Source of the DNA: Polaromonas sp. YR568
GTDB lineage: Bacteria > Pseudomonadota > Gammaproteobacteria > Burkholderiales > Burkholderiaceae_C
Reading direction: 5' to 3'
NCBI GenBank assembly: GCA_945878995.1
Contig: CAMCUN010000006.1
Coordinates: 17,478 to 81,477 of the forward strand
DNA length: 64,000 nucleotides
In this document: positions 1-10,214 of the stretch, piece after piece
Position numbering within the stretch: position 1 is the first letter of the stretch
How the letters are laid out: every line of letters starts with the position of its first letter
Program-made: the position numbers and the translations under genes
The notes under the pieces: model-generated
The model's database searches: none
Told to the model about the DNA's origin: nothing
Seen by the model: only the letters and a program-made list of their open reading frames with translations

Positions 1-442
1 AGTTCAGTTCGAAAGACGGGTTTTCAGTGGTGGCGCCTATCAGCACCACCAGGCCAGACTCGACAAAAGGCAGCAAGCCGTCTTGCTGGCTTTTGTTGAA
101 GCGGTGGATCTCATCCACAAACAAAATGGTTTTGGCGCCGCGCGCCAAGTTCTGCTCGGCCTGCTCCATGGCCGCACGTATGTCTTTGACGCCCGAAAAC
201 ACCGCCGACAGGGCAATGAATTCAAAGTCAAAGGCCTTGGCCGTCAGCCGCGCCAGCGTGGTTTTACCCACCCCGGGTGGCCCCCAAAAGACCATGGAAT
301 GCGGCTTGCCTGACTCAAAAGCCAGGCGCAGCGGTTTGCCCGGACCCAAAAGGTGAGACTGGCCCACGACCTGGTCCAGCGTGGTCGGGCGCAGGGCCTC
401 GGCCAGGGGGGGCGTGGGGGCCTGGCTGAACAGGTCGGCCAT
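1..442 (-). CDS. rarA: Replication-associated recombination protein A, N-terminal part (runs off window)
   Basis: RarA/MgsA is an AAA+ ATPase of the clamp-loader family that acts on DNA at stalled replication forks. Only the first 147 codons are present because the gene continues past base 1. Visible motifs are the Walker A loop GPPGVGKT (residues 54-61), Walker B FVDEIH (about 109-113) and the sensor-1 stretch [10 protein letters not shown] (about 136-145), all typical of the family. The ATG lies 21 bp after the lolA stop on the same strand, so ftsK-lolA-rarA reads as one transcription unit, an order common in Betaproteobacteria. Confidence 0.93.
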   Translation of the reverse strand, partial: MADLFSQAPTPPLAEALRPTTLDQVVGQSHLLGPGKPLRLAFESGKPHSMVFWGPPGVGKTTLARLTAKAFDFEFIALSAVFSGVKDIRAAMEQAEQNLARGAKTILFVDEIHRFNKSQQDGLLPFVESGLVVLIGATTENPSFELN

Positions 443-463
443 GGGCAATTAAAAGCTCAGGCT

Positions 464-1123
464 TTAAGGCCTGAGCACATCGGCACCCACCGGGGGCTTG
501 AACTCAAAGCTGCCCGCAGGCAAAGCGGGGTTGGCCTCGAACTGGGCAAAGCGCATGACCGAGCGCTGACCGAAGCTGTCGAGCATGTCCAGGCTCACCA
601 GCTCTGTGCCTTTGGCAGCTGCACGCAAACCCACTTTGATGCTTTGAACCTGACCGCCTGGCGTGCGGGGCTCGGCCAGCACCCACTGCAGACCCTCAGA
701 GGCGGGTTGGGCGCTGAGCTTGAAATCGGCTTGCAGGCCGCGCAAGTCGGTGGCCGCTGCAATCACGGCTGCGGGGGTGCCCTGCAGCACCTGGGCCAGG
801 GGGCGGGCCGTGACCTGGTTCAAGTCCACATCATGGAGCCACAGGGTCTGGCCATCGGCCACCAGGGTTTGCTGGAAGGGCTTGGCGTAGTTAAAGCGAA
901 AGCGGTTGGGCCGGGCAAACTCGAAGGTGCCGTTGGAGGTTTTGGCACGCGGGGTCTGCCCGTCTTTGGACGGGGCCGTAACGGTTTGGCTGAACTGGGC
1001 GCGGCCGCTTTGCACACTGCGGATAAAGTCCCCCAGCAGCTGCAAGCCATCTTGGGCCTGTGCCAGCGAGGCGGACAGGCCCATCACGCTGGCGGCAATC
1101 AGGCGCCTGATCATCAAGGTCAT
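464..1123 (-). CDS. lolA: Outer-membrane lipoprotein carrier protein LolA
   Basis: This is the periplasmic chaperone that takes lipoproteins from the LolCDE transporter to LolB at the outer membrane. It has 219 residues, normal for LolA. A Sec signal peptide (about residues 1-24, ending SLAQAQ) precedes the mature domain, which contains the conserved RPNRFRFNY-type strand and the F..P..QTLVADGQ.LW segment. The ATG at 1123 is preferred over an upstream in-frame codon because GGAG sits 7 bases ahead of it and the signal peptide starts there. It follows ftsK with a 47-bp gap. Its membrane partners lolC and lolD lie 36 kb away in this window. Confidence 0.93.
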   Translation of the reverse strand: MTLMIRRLIAASVMGLSASLAQAQDGLQLLGDFIRSVQSGRAQFSQTVTAPSKDGQTPRAKTSNGTFEFARPNRFRFNYAKPFQQTLVADGQTLWLHDVDLNQVTARPLAQVLQGTPAAVIAAATDLRGLQADFKLSAQPASEGLQWVLAEPRTPGGQVQSIKVGLRAAAKGTELVSLDMLDSFGQRSVMRFAQFEANPALPAGSFEFKPPVGADVLRP

Positions 1124-1170
1124 GTGATAACTCCAAAAAGGGGTGGGGTGCGAGCCGCGGCCATGGCCGG

Positions 1171-3489
1171 TCATTCGACGCGCGCAGGCACCAAAATGTC
1201 GCGCTGGCCCGCGCCTGACATGGCGCTGACCATGCCCGCATTTTCCATGTCTTCGAGCAGCCTGGCGGCGCGGTTGTAACCAATCTTGAGGTGGCGCTGC
1301 ACCAAGGAGATGGAGGCCTTGCGGTGCTTGAGCACCACCTCCACGGCCTGGTCGTACATGGGGTCTTTTTCACCGCCGCCCTCGCCGGCCAGGTCGCCCA
1401 GGCCGCCTTCACCATCGACCATGCCGCCTTCGAGCACGCCCTCAATGTAATTGGGCTCGCCGCCTTGCGCTTTGAGGAAAGCCACCACGCGGTGCACCTC
1501 TTCGTCGCTCACAAAGGCGCCGTGCACCCTAATGGGCAGGCCGGTACCACTGGGCATGTAGAGCATGTCACCCATGCCGAGCAAGGCTTCGGCGCCCATT
1601 TGATCAAGAATGGTGCGGCTGTCGATCTTGCTGGAGACTTGGAACGAGAGGCGGGTAGGGATGTTGGCCTTGATGAGGCCGGTGATCACGTCCACGCTGG
1701 GCCGCTGGGTGGCCAAAATGAGGTGGATGCCGGCGGCGCGGGCTTTTTGCGCCAAGCGGGCAATGAGCTCTTCGATTTTTTTGCCCACCACCATCATCAG
1801 GTCGGCCAACTCGTCGATCACCACCACAATGAAAGGCAGTCGCTCCAGCGGTTCGGGCTGCTCGGGCGTGAGGCTGAAGGGGTTGTAAATAAACTCGCCA
1901 CGCGCTTTGGCCTCGTCGATTTTGGCGTTGTAGCCGGCCAGGTTGCGCACGCCCAGTTTACTCATGAGCTTGTAGCGCTTTTCCATCTCGGCCACACACC
2001 AGTTCAGGCCGTGGGCGGCCTGCTTCAGGTCGGTGACCACAGGCGCCAGCAGGTGCGGGATACCCTCGTAGACGCTCATCTCCAGCATCTTGGGGTCGAT
2101 CAAAAGCAAGCGCACGTCTTTGGCATCGGCCTTGTAGAGCAAGCTCAAGATCATGGCGTTGATACCCACCGACTTGCCCGAGCCAGTCGTGCCCGCCACC
2201 AGGCAGTGCGGCATTTTGGCCAGGTCTGCCACCACGGCTGTGCCGCCAATGTCTTTGCCCAAACCGATGGTGAGCATGGACTTGGCTTCGTTGTAGGTTT
2301 GCGAGCCCAAAATCTCCGACAACTTGATGGACTGGCGCTTGGCGTTGGGCAACTCCAGCGCCATGTAGTTTTTACCAGGGATGGTCTCGATCACGCGGAT
2401 AGACACCAGGCTCAGCGCTCGCGCCAGGTCTTTGGCCAGGTTGACCACCTGCGAGCCCTTGACGCCGGTGGCCGGCTCGATTTCATAGCGGGTGATCACT
2501 GGGCCGGGGGCGGCTGCCACCACGCGCACCTCCACGCCAAAGTCCTTGAGCTTTTTCTCGATCAGGCGCGAGGTCATCTCCAGCGTCTCGGGCGCCACAC
2601 TTTCTTGGCCTGACATGGCGCCGTCCAACAGATCGACCTGGGGCAAGCGTGAGTCTGGCAACTCATTGAACAGCGGTTTTTGGCGCTCCTTGACCACGCG
2701 TGTGCTTTGGGGCACCTCCAAGGGGGCTGGCTCGATCAGCACCGGGATGGGGTGGTGCTCCTTGATCTCCACGCGCTCTTCGAACAACACCTCTTCACGC
2801 TCGCGGGCGGCAGCGCGCCCGACTTCTAAGTCAATGGCCCGCTCACGTTTTTCGCGGCGCGACACCAACAGTCCGTCTATCCAGGCGCCCAGTTTTTGCG
2901 CGGTATGGCCCCAGGAAAAGCCAAACACCAAGGACACGCTGAGCACAAGCAAGGCAATCCAGACCAAGCCAGAGCCGGCAAAACCCATCCACTTCATGCT
3001 GACAGGACCGCCCAAAAACCCCAGCACCCCGCCCGCATGGCCTGGCAGACTGGCCTCAAAACGGTATAAGCGCGTCCACTCCAGCGCCGTGCTGGCGGCC
3101 AGCAACACCAGCAGTGAGACCCAGAACTGGACGCGGCGCCGCGGCGTGACCGCCGCCCGGCCTCGGCCGTGGAGCCAGCGCCTGAGCGATTGAGCCCACT
3201 TCCAGGCGCCCAGCGCCAGCAACCACCACACGGAGTAGCCCATTAAAAAGTAACTGGCGTCGGCCAGCCAAGCGCCCAGGCGGCCAGCCAGGTTGTGCAC
3301 GCCCGCCGCCGCATTACCTGTGGTGGACCAGGCGGCATCGGCGGGGGTGAAGCTGAGCAATGCAATCGCCCAGAACAGCAACGCCACGGCGGCCAGCACC
3401 AGGCTCAGTTCGTGGGCAAATCGGCTCAAGCCGGTGGGTGCGTCGGCGGTCACCGAGCCCTGGGTTAAGGTGTCAAGTGAGTAAGTCAT
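1171..3489 (-). CDS. ftsK: DNA translocase FtsK
   Basis: FtsK is a septal DNA pump that moves chromosome termini and activates XerCD recombination. The 772-residue product has an N-terminal membrane domain with about four hydrophobic segments (residues 25-190), then a short charged linker (about 205-300) rather than the very long linker of E. coli FtsK. The RecA-like motor follows, with Walker A GTTGSGKS (433-440), the LLLIDPK strand (about 462-468) and Walker B VVVIDE (556-561). The C-terminal 65 residues form the winged-helix gamma domain that reads KOPS sites ([11 protein letters not shown]...). The start MTYSLDT was chosen because an upstream extension to 3603 has no family-like sequence; the Shine-Dalgarno there is weak. 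It is divergent from trxB. Confidence 0.94.
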   Translation of the reverse strand: MTYSLDTLTQGSVTADAPTGLSRFAHELSLVLAAVALLFWAIALLSFTPADAAWSTTGNAAAGVHNLAGRLGAWLADASYFLMGYSVWWLLALGAWKWAQSLRRWLHGRGRAAVTPRRRVQFWVSLLVLLAASTALEWTRLYRFEASLPGHAGGVLGFLGGPVSMKWMGFAGSGLVWIALLVLSVSLVFGFSWGHTAQKLGAWIDGLLVSRREKRERAIDLEVGRAAAREREEVLFEERVEIKEHHPIPVLIEPAPLEVPQSTRVVKERQKPLFNELPDSRLPQVDLLDGAMSGQESVAPETLEMTSRLIEKKLKDFGVEVRVVAAAPGPVITRYEIEPATGVKGSQVVNLAKDLARALSLVSIRVIETIPGKNYMALELPNAKRQSIKLSEILGSQTYNEAKSMLTIGLGKDIGGTAVVADLAKMPHCLVAGTTGSGKSVGINAMILSLLYKADAKDVRLLLIDPKMLEMSVYEGIPHLLAPVVTDLKQAAHGLNWCVAEMEKRYKLMSKLGVRNLAGYNAKIDEAKARGEFIYNPFSLTPEQPEPLERLPFIVVVIDELADLMMVVGKKIEELIARLAQKARAAGIHLILATQRPSVDVITGLIKANIPTRLSFQVSSKIDSRTILDQMGAEALLGMGDMLYMPSGTGLPIRVHGAFVSDEEVHRVVAFLKAQGGEPNYIEGVLEGGMVDGEGGLGDLAGEGGGEKDPMYDQAVEVVLKHRKASISLVQRHLKIGYNRAARLLEDMENAGMVSAMSGAGQRDILVPARVE

Positions 3490-3618
3490 GGGGCAATAAG
3501 CAAGCTTACCGCAGAAGAGCCCGTCCAGAACAGTCAGCTTGTCATCCCAGCGCTTGATGCACGGCAGGGCTGGGCGCCCGTTCTTACAATGGATGCAGAT
3601 CAAATGCTTTTGCTTTGA

Positions 3619-4644
<1,026 letters not shown>

Positions 4645-4665
4645 AGGTTCGCGTGCAAATCCGGG

Positions 4666-4671
4666 TAGAAT
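4666..4671 (+). promoter_or_regulatory. Possible -10 element upstream of rpmB-rpmG
   Basis: TAGAAT follows closely on the trxB stop in the 195-bp gap before rpmB. It fits a sigma70 -10 box for the ribosomal protein operon, but no convincing -35 box stands 17 bp upstream, so this is tentative. The rest of the gap holds nothing I can identify. Confidence 0.28.
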
Positions 4672-4839
4672 CTAGGGTTTGCCGAATCGTTACCCTTTGG
4701 GCGCGAGATTCAAGCAAAAAAGACCTTTGACCGCCGATGAGCCGGAGCCGTACCCAGATTCATTTGGGGCAGACGGCACAGCACAGGACATCTGCGAGGT
4801 GCGGCGATGAGCTGCCAACTATTTTTCTGGAGTGTCCTT

Positions 4840-5073
4840 ATGGCACGCGTTTGTCAAGTCACGGGCAAGAAGCCCATGGTGGGAAACAATGTTTCCCACG
4901 CCAACAACAAAACCAAGCGCAGGTTCATGCCGAACCTGCAATACCGTCGTTTCTGGGTCGAGAGCGAAAACCGTTGGATTCGCCTTCGCATCACCAATGC
5001 TGGTCTGCGTTTGATCGACAAAAACGGCATCGACGCCGTCCTCGTTGACCTGCGCGCACGCGGCGAAATCTAA
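4840..5073 (+). CDS. rpmB: 50S ribosomal protein L28
   Basis: L28 is a small basic protein of the large ribosomal subunit. Its 77 residues match the family length, starting [12 protein letters not shown] with the conserved [14 protein letters not shown] and the NLQ.RRFWVE segment. The ATG at 4840 was chosen over an upstream in-frame ATG at 4807 because GGAG precedes it at good spacing and L28 proteins begin here. It is followed 11 bp later by rpmG, the standard bacterial pairing. Confidence 0.97.
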   Translation: MARVCQVTGKKPMVGNNVSHANNKTKRRFMPNLQYRRFWVESENRWIRLRITNAGLRLIDKNGIDAVLVDLRARGEI

Positions 5074-5084
5074 GGAGCACCACC

Positions 5085-5252
5085 ATGGCTAAAGGCGGAC
5101 GCGAAAAAATCAAGCTGGAGTCCACTGCGGGCACCGGTCACTTTTACACCACGAGCAAGAACAAAAAGACAACGCCTGAAAAGATGTTGATCATGAAGTT
5201 CGACCCCAAGGCTCGCAAGCATGTCGAGTACAAGGAAGTCAAACTGAAGTAA
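5085..5252 (+). CDS. rpmG: 50S ribosomal protein L33
   Basis: L33 is a 55-residue protein of the 50S subunit near the E site. The product starts [14 protein letters not shown] and ends VEYKEVKLK, with the conserved FYTTSKNKK and [10 protein letters not shown] segments. This form lacks the zinc-binding Cys pairs (the C-minus type). A strong Shine-Dalgarno AAGGAG lies 8 bases ahead of the ATG, immediately after the rpmB stop. An intrinsic terminator follows, closing the two-gene operon. Confidence 0.97.
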   Translation: MAKGGREKIKLESTAGTGHFYTTSKNKKTTPEKMLIMKFDPKARKHVEYKEVKLK

Positions 5253-5270
5253 TTCAGTGGCTGCTCCCCA

Positions 5271-5303
5271 AAAACCCGCCCTCGAAAGACGGCGGGTTTT
5301 TTT
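5271..5303 (+). terminator. Intrinsic terminator after rpmG
   Basis: AAAACCCGCC pairs with GGCGGGTTTT around a 10-nt loop, and the second arm runs into seven T residues. It starts 19 bp after the rpmG stop. Confidence 0.9.
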
Positions 5304-5346
5304 ACGGCTTACCTTTGTGCATTGCGCCCATGCTGGGCGCACAAAG

Positions 5347-5372
5347 AAAAAGCCACCCGAGGGTGGCTTTTT
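5347..5372. terminator. Bidirectional terminator between rpmG and the desaturase gene
   Basis: AAAAAGCCACCC and GGGTGGCTTTTT form a near-perfect palindrome with A and T runs on both sides, so it can stop transcription from either direction. It lies between two convergent genes. Confidence 0.85.
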
Positions 5373-5394
5373 CAATGGGCATCAGACCTGGCTT

Positions 5395-6594
5395 TCAGAC
5401 GCGAGCAGCCTTGAGCTTGAGGGCAAACTGCTCCAAGGCCGCCACACCGCTGGCCTCGGCGCGTTGGCACCAAGACTGCAGGTCGGCGGCCAATTGCTCG
5501 CGGGTAGACGAGGTGCTCATCCACAGCTGACGCAGCTCTTCGCGCATGGTCACCATTTTGTCGAGCACGGGGTGCTCGGCACGGGCTTGGGCAATGACAG
5601 GCAAGGCCGCTGCAGGCACTTTGTCCACATCGCGGTGCAGCCAGCGGCTGGCCACTTTCATGACCGACACGTCTGCGCGGCGGGCTTTGAGTGAAGCCAT
5701 TTCGGCCTTGGCCGTGCGGCGCAATTCGCGGGCAAAGCCTGCCATCACTTCATAGCGGTGGGCAATGACGGCTTCCAGGGTTTTTTCGTCGGCCACGGGC
5801 TGCACAGCGCCCAGCAGCAGCTTGGGCGGCACCTTCTTGACACTGGCCAGCCCCATGCTCCTGAGAATGGTGATGTACATCCAGCCAATGTCGAACTCGT
5901 AAGGCTTGATAGACAGCTTGGCCGAGGTCGGGTAGGTGTGGTGGTTGTTGTGCAACTCTTCGCCAGCAATGATGATGCCCCAGGGCAACAAATTGGTACT
6001 GGCGTCGGTGGCCTCGAAATTCCTGTAACCCCAGAAATGGCCCGCGCCATTGATGATGCCGGCAGCCATGATGGGGGTCCACGCCATTTGCAAAGCCCAC
6101 ACGGCCAGACCCGCCGCGCCAAACAAGGCCAGGTCAACGATCATCATTAAACCCACCCCTTGCCATGAATAGCGGGTGTAGAGGTTGCGCTCAATCCAGT
6201 CGTCTGGCGTGCCGTGGCCAAAGCGGGCCAGGGTGTCTTTGTTTTTGCTCTCCGCGCGGTACAGTTCCGCGCCCCGGGTCAGCACTGTTTTGATGCCGTG
6301 CACATGGGGGCTGTGTGGGTCTTCGGCCTGCTCGCATTTGGCATGGTGCTTGCGGTGGATCGCAGCCCATTCTTTAGTGACTTGGCCGGTTGTCAACCAC
6401 AGCCACAGGCGGAAAAAGTGAGAGGCAATGGGATGCAGGTCCAAGGCACGGTGTGCCTGATGGCGGTGGAGGTACACCGTCACGCTGATCATGGTGATGT
6501 GCGTCATCGCCAACGCGAACAGCACGATTTGCCACCAGGCAATGTCCCAGAGGCCGTGGGCCAGCCATTCCAGTGCGGCATCAAAAAAAATCAT
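5395..6594 (-). CDS. Membrane fatty-acid (acyl-CoA type) desaturase
   Basis: Integral-membrane diiron desaturase that probably introduces a cis double bond into saturated acyl chains. The three histidine boxes that bind the iron pair are all present: HRHQAH (43-48), HRKHH (80-84) and HNNHH (215-219). They lie between hydrophobic segments near residues 20-40, 60-72 and 145-185. The 399-residue length fits the type that carries a charged C-terminal extension (here about 290-399, rich in Arg, Glu and Lys). The gene stands alone between bidirectional terminators and a promoter-like element at 6654-6683. Regiospecificity (probably delta-9) cannot be read from sequence alone. Confidence 0.9.
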   Translation of the reverse strand: MIFFDAALEWLAHGLWDIAWWQIVLFALAMTHITMISVTVYLHRHQAHRALDLHPIASHFFRLWLWLTTGQVTKEWAAIHRKHHAKCEQAEDPHSPHVHGIKTVLTRGAELYRAESKNKDTLARFGHGTPDDWIERNLYTRYSWQGVGLMMIVDLALFGAAGLAVWALQMAWTPIMAAGIINGAGHFWGYRNFEATDASTNLLPWGIIIAGEELHNNHHTYPTSAKLSIKPYEFDIGWMYITILRSMGLASVKKVPPKLLLGAVQPVADEKTLEAVIAHRYEVMAGFARELRRTAKAEMASLKARRADVSVMKVASRWLHRDVDKVPAAALPVIAQARAEHPVLDKMVTMREELRQLWMSTSSTREQLAADLQSWCQRAEASGVAALEQFALKLKAARV

Positions 6595-6653
6595 CTATTG
6601 GTCCTTTAAAACCCAGAGAAGCACAAGCGTGCCACAACCTTGATATTGTGATC

Positions 6654-6683
6654 ATTGTAGGCGGCTGTGCTCAAAAGACCTAA
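6654..6683 (-). promoter_or_regulatory. Putative promoter of the desaturase gene
   Basis: On the minus strand TTAGGT and TACAAT are separated by 18 bp, about 60 bp ahead of the desaturase ATG. The -35 region and flank (CGGTTAGGTCTTTTGAG) closely match the element ahead of the PQQ-type dehydrogenase at 13075-13104, which also has an 18-bp spacer. Confidence 0.45.
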
Positions 6684-6775
6684 CCGAGGGCTACTGTCCA
6701 CCGACTTTTCAGGACTGAAGGCTTGAAAGAAGTGCTATCTGTCGCTAAAAAACAGGATTCCCGGCTTACAGCTGG

Positions 6776-8029
6776 TCACGCACGCTGCCAGACTGCAGCA
6801 AAAAAACCGTCGGTGGCATGCCGATGCGGCCACAAGCGCAGGTACTCACCCGCACACAAGAATTCGGGCTGGGCCACACCGAGCTGCGACAAAAGCTCTG
6901 CGGCAGGCAGAGGCTTAAAGTCGGGCTGCAGCGCCTGAAAAGCCTGTGCCACGGCCTCGTTTTCTGCCTGCAACATGCTGCAGGTGGCATACACCAGCCG
7001 GCCGCCAGGCTTGAGCAAACGGGCGGCGCTCTGAAGAATGGCCAATTGCTTGACGGCCATCTCTTCAATGGCCTTGGGGTTTTGCCGCCACTTGAGGTCG
7101 GGGTTGCGGCGCAGGGTGCCCAAGCCCGAGCAGGGCGCGTCCACCAACACCCGGTCGATTTTGCCGGCCAGGCGTTTGATGCGGTCGTCTCGCTCATGGG
7201 CAATGGCCACCGGGTGCACATTGGACAGGCCGCTGCGCGCCAACCTCGGCTTGAGCGCGTCCAATCTGTGGGCCGACACGTCAAAAGCGTAAAGCCTGCC
7301 GGTGCTGCGCATGGAGGCACCCACGGCCAGGGTCTTGCCGCCCGCACCGGCACAAAAATCCACCACCATCTCGCCGCGCTTGCCGTCCAGCAACAAGGCA
7401 AGCAGCTGCGAGCCTTCGTCTTGCACCTCAATGTCGCCCTGAACAAACAGGTCCAGCTTGGTCAGCAGCGGCTTGTCTGCCAGCCGCAAACCCCAGGGCG
7501 AATACGGTGTGGGCTCTGACTTGATGCCCAGCTTGGCCAGCTGCTTTTGCACGTCTGGGCGCTTGGCCTTGAGGGCGTTGACACGCAAATCCAGCCCCGC
7601 CAACGCATTGAGGCTGTGGGTCAGGGCGTCAAACTCGGCGCCCATCTGGGACTTCAAGGGCTCGACCAGCCACTGCGGCAGGTTGTGGCGGTGCAAGTCC
7701 ATGAGGTCGTCGGGACTGACCTGGTCGCAGCGCTGCAGCCATTCTTTTTCAGGCGATGAAAGAGCGCTGAACAAAAAATCGCGGTCGGCGGCAAAGCCCA
7801 AAATGGCCAGTCGCCGCTCCAGTGGGCCTGAGCCGTGCTGGGCGAGATAGTTGAACAAGGTCTTTTTACGCAGCACGGCGTAGGTGGTTTCTGCCACGGT
7901 GGCGCGCTCTCGGGGACCGAGGCGTTGATCGCGGATGAAACGGGACACCACGGCGTCAGCCGGGTGCTCAAAACGAAGGACCAGCTTCAGCAGTTCAGCT
8001 GCGCTGTCCAAGAGGGCCTTAGGATGCAT
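6776..8029 (-). CDS. RsmB/NOP-family class I SAM-dependent rRNA (cytosine-5) methyltransferase
   Basis: Transfers a methyl group from SAM to C5 of a cytosine in rRNA. In the 417-residue protein the SAM-binding motif I reads DFCAGAGGKT (224-233). The two catalytic cysteines of the family are C300 in the DAPCSG motif and C350 in YATCS. The N-terminal ~140 residues are helical, in the position of the NusB-like RNA-binding domain. The family includes RsmB (C967) and RsmF; the domain order favours the RsmB side, but Burkholderiales often carry more than one member, so I give no symbol. It is divergent from the DUF1653 gene with 41 bp between starts. Confidence 0.88.
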   Translation of the reverse strand: MHPKALLDSAAELLKLVLRFEHPADAVVSRFIRDQRLGPRERATVAETTYAVLRKKTLFNYLAQHGSGPLERRLAILGFAADRDFLFSALSSPEKEWLQRCDQVSPDDLMDLHRHNLPQWLVEPLKSQMGAEFDALTHSLNALAGLDLRVNALKAKRPDVQKQLAKLGIKSEPTPYSPWGLRLADKPLLTKLDLFVQGDIEVQDEGSQLLALLLDGKRGEMVVDFCAGAGGKTLAVGASMRSTGRLYAFDVSAHRLDALKPRLARSGLSNVHPVAIAHERDDRIKRLAGKIDRVLVDAPCSGLGTLRRNPDLKWRQNPKAIEEMAVKQLAILQSAARLLKPGGRLVYATCSMLQAENEAVAQAFQALQPDFKPLPAAELLSQLGVAQPEFLCAGEYLRLWPHRHATDGFFAAVWQRA

Positions 8030-8070
8030 GGCCTTATTGTCCCATCCAGCCCACTTACGTTGTTGCCGCC

Positions 8071-8331
8071 ATGTCAGACCACGACCTGCCCCCCCTGATT
8101 GAAACCCCTCCCGGCTTGTACCTGCACTACAAGGGCCTGCCCTACCAAGTGCTGGGCACCGTGCGGCACAGCGAGACCTTGGAGCCCCTGACGCTGTACC
8201 GCGCGCTCTACGGCCAGCGCGGCCTGTGGGTCAGGCCAGCGGCCATGTTTTTAGAAGAAGTGGTGATTGAGGGCGTGCGACAGCCGCGCTTCAAGTGGCA
8301 GGGGCCCGCGCAGGCGGAAAGCGGCGTGTGA
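8071..8331 (+). CDS. DUF1653 domain-containing protein
   Basis: Small (86 residues) conserved protein of unknown function. The whole chain is the DUF1653 domain: YLHYKGLPYQVLGTVRHSET near the N terminus, then LYRALYGQRGLWVRPAAMF and a closing PRFKW motif. There are no signal peptide or membrane segments, so it should be cytoplasmic. The family is found widely as a stand-alone protein; I do not assign a function. Confidence 0.85.
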   Translation: MSDHDLPPLIETPPGLYLHYKGLPYQVLGTVRHSETLEPLTLYRALYGQRGLWVRPAAMFLEEVVIEGVRQPRFKWQGPAQAESGV

Positions 8332-8409
8332 ATCTCAAGCCGTCTGTCACATAAGCACAAACGACTCAGTCAACCGCACCGTGTTTCCTACACCGGCGCC
8401 TGAGCGAAT

Positions 8410-8473
8410 TCTGGGTGCGGCCGGCCGGCGATTTGTGCGTACCCGCAGTATGAGCCGGCCGGCCGCACCCAGA
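8410..8473. repeat. Perfect 20-bp inverted repeat with 24-nt loop
   Basis: The arms at 8410-8429 and 8454-8473 are exact reverse complements. Each contains GGCCGGCC and ends in a CTGGGTGCGG/CCGCACCCAG segment. There is no T run on either side, so it is not a typical intrinsic terminator. It lies in the 229-bp gap between the DUF1653 gene and prfC, which otherwise holds nothing I can identify. Confidence 0.9.
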
Positions 8474-8560
8474 CTTCGCCGCCCCGCCAGCAGAACACAC
8501 ACCGTTGATTCGCCGAACACATGCCGAGCCAATGACCAGCCCACCGATAATGATTGACTT

Positions 8561-10171
8561 ATGTCTGAAGAAATCGCCAGCCAGGTCCAGCGCCGCCGCA
8601 CCTTTGCCATCATCTCCCACCCCGACGCGGGTAAAACCACGCTGACGGAAAAGCTGCTGCTGTTCTCAGGCGCCATTCAAATTGCTGGCAGCGTCAAGGC
8701 CCGCAAAGCCGCCCGCCACGCCACGTCTGACTGGATGGAAATTGAAAAGCAGCGCGGCATCTCGGTGGCCTCCTCCGTCATGCAAATGGAGTACCGCGAC
8801 TGCGTCATCAACCTGCTGGACACCCCCGGCCACCAAGACTTTTCAGAAGACACCTACCGCGTGCTGACCGCCGTGGACGCTGCGCTCATGGTGATTGACG
8901 CGGCCAACGGCGTCGAGCCCCAGACCCGGCGCTTGCTGCAGGTTTGCCGGGCACGCAACACGCCCATCCTCACCTTTGTGAACAAAATGGACCGGGAGGT
9001 CCAAGACCCCATGGCCGTGATGGACGAGATCGAACGCGAGCTCGGCATGACCGTGGTGCCCTTCACTTGGCCGGTGGGCATGGGCAAGCTCTTTCATGGC
9101 GTGTTTGACCGCCGCACCGACCGCATGCGTGTCTTCAGCCCCGGTGAAGACAAAGCCGGAGGTGACGACGAAATCCTGCACGGCCTGGACAACCCGGTGG
9201 CCGTGCAGCGCTTTGGTGCCGAATTCGCCCAGGCCCAGGGTGAAATTGAACTGGTGGCCGCCGCCACCCCCGAGTTTGACCGCGAGGCCTTTCTCTCTGG
9301 CCGCCAAACCCCCATGTTCTTTGGCTCGGCCATCAACAACTTTGGCGTCCAAGAGGTGCTGGACGCCTTGGTGGACCTGGCGCCTGCGCCCGCAGAACGC
9401 CCGTCCATGCAGCGCGTGGTCCAGCCTGAAGAGAAAAAGTTTTCTGGCGTGGTCTTCAAAATCCAAGCCAACATGGACCCCGCACACCGCGACCGCATTG
9501 CGTTTTTGCGCGTGGCCTCGGGCCAGTTTCAGCGCGGCATGCGCCTCAAAGTGGTGCGCAGCGGCAAAGAGCTGCGGCCCAACACGGTGGTGAGCTTCAT
9601 GAGCCAGCGCCGCGAGTTGCTGGACACCGCTTTTGCGGGCGACATCATTGGCATTCCCAACCACGGCGTGCTGCAGCTGGGCGACACCTTGACCGAAGGC
9701 GAAATGCTGCAGTTCACCGGCCTGCCCTTTTTCGCCCCTGAGATGTTCCGCTCCGTGGAGGTGGCCGACCCGCTGCGCACCAAGCAGCTACGGGCGGGCC
9801 TCACGCAATTGGGGGAAGAAGGCGCCATTCAAGTGTTCAGGCCCGTGGCCGGCTCGGTGCTCTTGCTGGGCGCCGTGGGCCAGCTGCAGTTCGAGGTGGT
9901 GGCCCACCGCTTGGAGCATGAATACGGCGTGAAAGCCCGCATCATGGCCTGCCACTTCAACTTGGCGCGCTGGGTCACTTGTGACGACGCCAACGAGCTC
10001 AAAAAATTCATGGACGCCAACCAACACCGCGTGGCCTTGGACGCCGTCGATGCACCCACGCTGCTGGTCGACCACAGCGCCACCCTCAGGGCGGTGGAGC
10101 AGCAGTGGCCCAAAATCAAATTCCACGCCCTGCGCGAGCATGCGGGCTTGGTGTTCCAGGCCAAGATGTGA
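8561..10171 (+). CDS. prfC: Peptide chain release factor 3
   Basis: RF3 is a translational GTPase that recycles RF1 and RF2 from the ribosome after termination. The 536 residues match the family. G1 reads HPDAGKTTLTE (about 20-30), switch II is DTPGHQDFSEDTYR, and the guanine-specificity motif is NKMD. The domain II and III segments follow (FSGVVFKIQANMDP... and the EVVAHRLEHEYGVKA region). It has the RF3 hallmark HATSDWMEIEKQRGISV. The gene appears monocistronic. A degraded toxin-antitoxin remnant abuts its stop codon on the other strand. Confidence 0.96.
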   Translation: MSEEIASQVQRRRTFAIISHPDAGKTTLTEKLLLFSGAIQIAGSVKARKAARHATSDWMEIEKQRGISVASSVMQMEYRDCVINLLDTPGHQDFSEDTYRVLTAVDAALMVIDAANGVEPQTRRLLQVCRARNTPILTFVNKMDREVQDPMAVMDEIERELGMTVVPFTWPVGMGKLFHGVFDRRTDRMRVFSPGEDKAGGDDEILHGLDNPVAVQRFGAEFAQAQGEIELVAAATPEFDREAFLSGRQTPMFFGSAINNFGVQEVLDALVDLAPAPAERPSMQRVVQPEEKKFSGVVFKIQANMDPAHRDRIAFLRVASGQFQRGMRLKVVRSGKELRPNTVVSFMSQRRELLDTAFAGDIIGIPNHGVLQLGDTLTEGEMLQFTGLPFFAPEMFRSVEVADPLRTKQLRAGLTQLGEEGAIQVFRPVAGSVLLLGAVGQLQFEVVAHRLEHEYGVKARIMACHFNLARWVTCDDANELKKFMDANQHRVALDAVDAPTLLVDHSATLRAVEQQWPKIKFHALREHAGLVFQAKM

Positions 10172-10172
10172 G

Positions 10173-10214
10173 CCAGTCGGGTTTCTGGGTGATGGTCAAA
10201 AAACGTTCGGTCAA
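10173..10214 (-). pseudogene. Truncated TumA-type antitoxin start (about 14 codons)
   Basis: A reading frame opens with TTG overlapping the TGA of the TumE-like frame (TTGA). It encodes LTERFLTITQKPDW, which resembles the N terminus of the HTH antitoxins that follow TumE toxins. The likeness stops at the prfC stop codon, after which the frame would run antisense into prfC. I read it as the stump of a deleted antitoxin gene. The identification rests on a short peptide and the expected position, so it is tentative. Confidence 0.4.

Noticed and set aside
1291..2613. A 440-codon plus-strand frame inside ftsK
   Set aside because: Antisense to well-conserved FtsK motor motifs and without family features.
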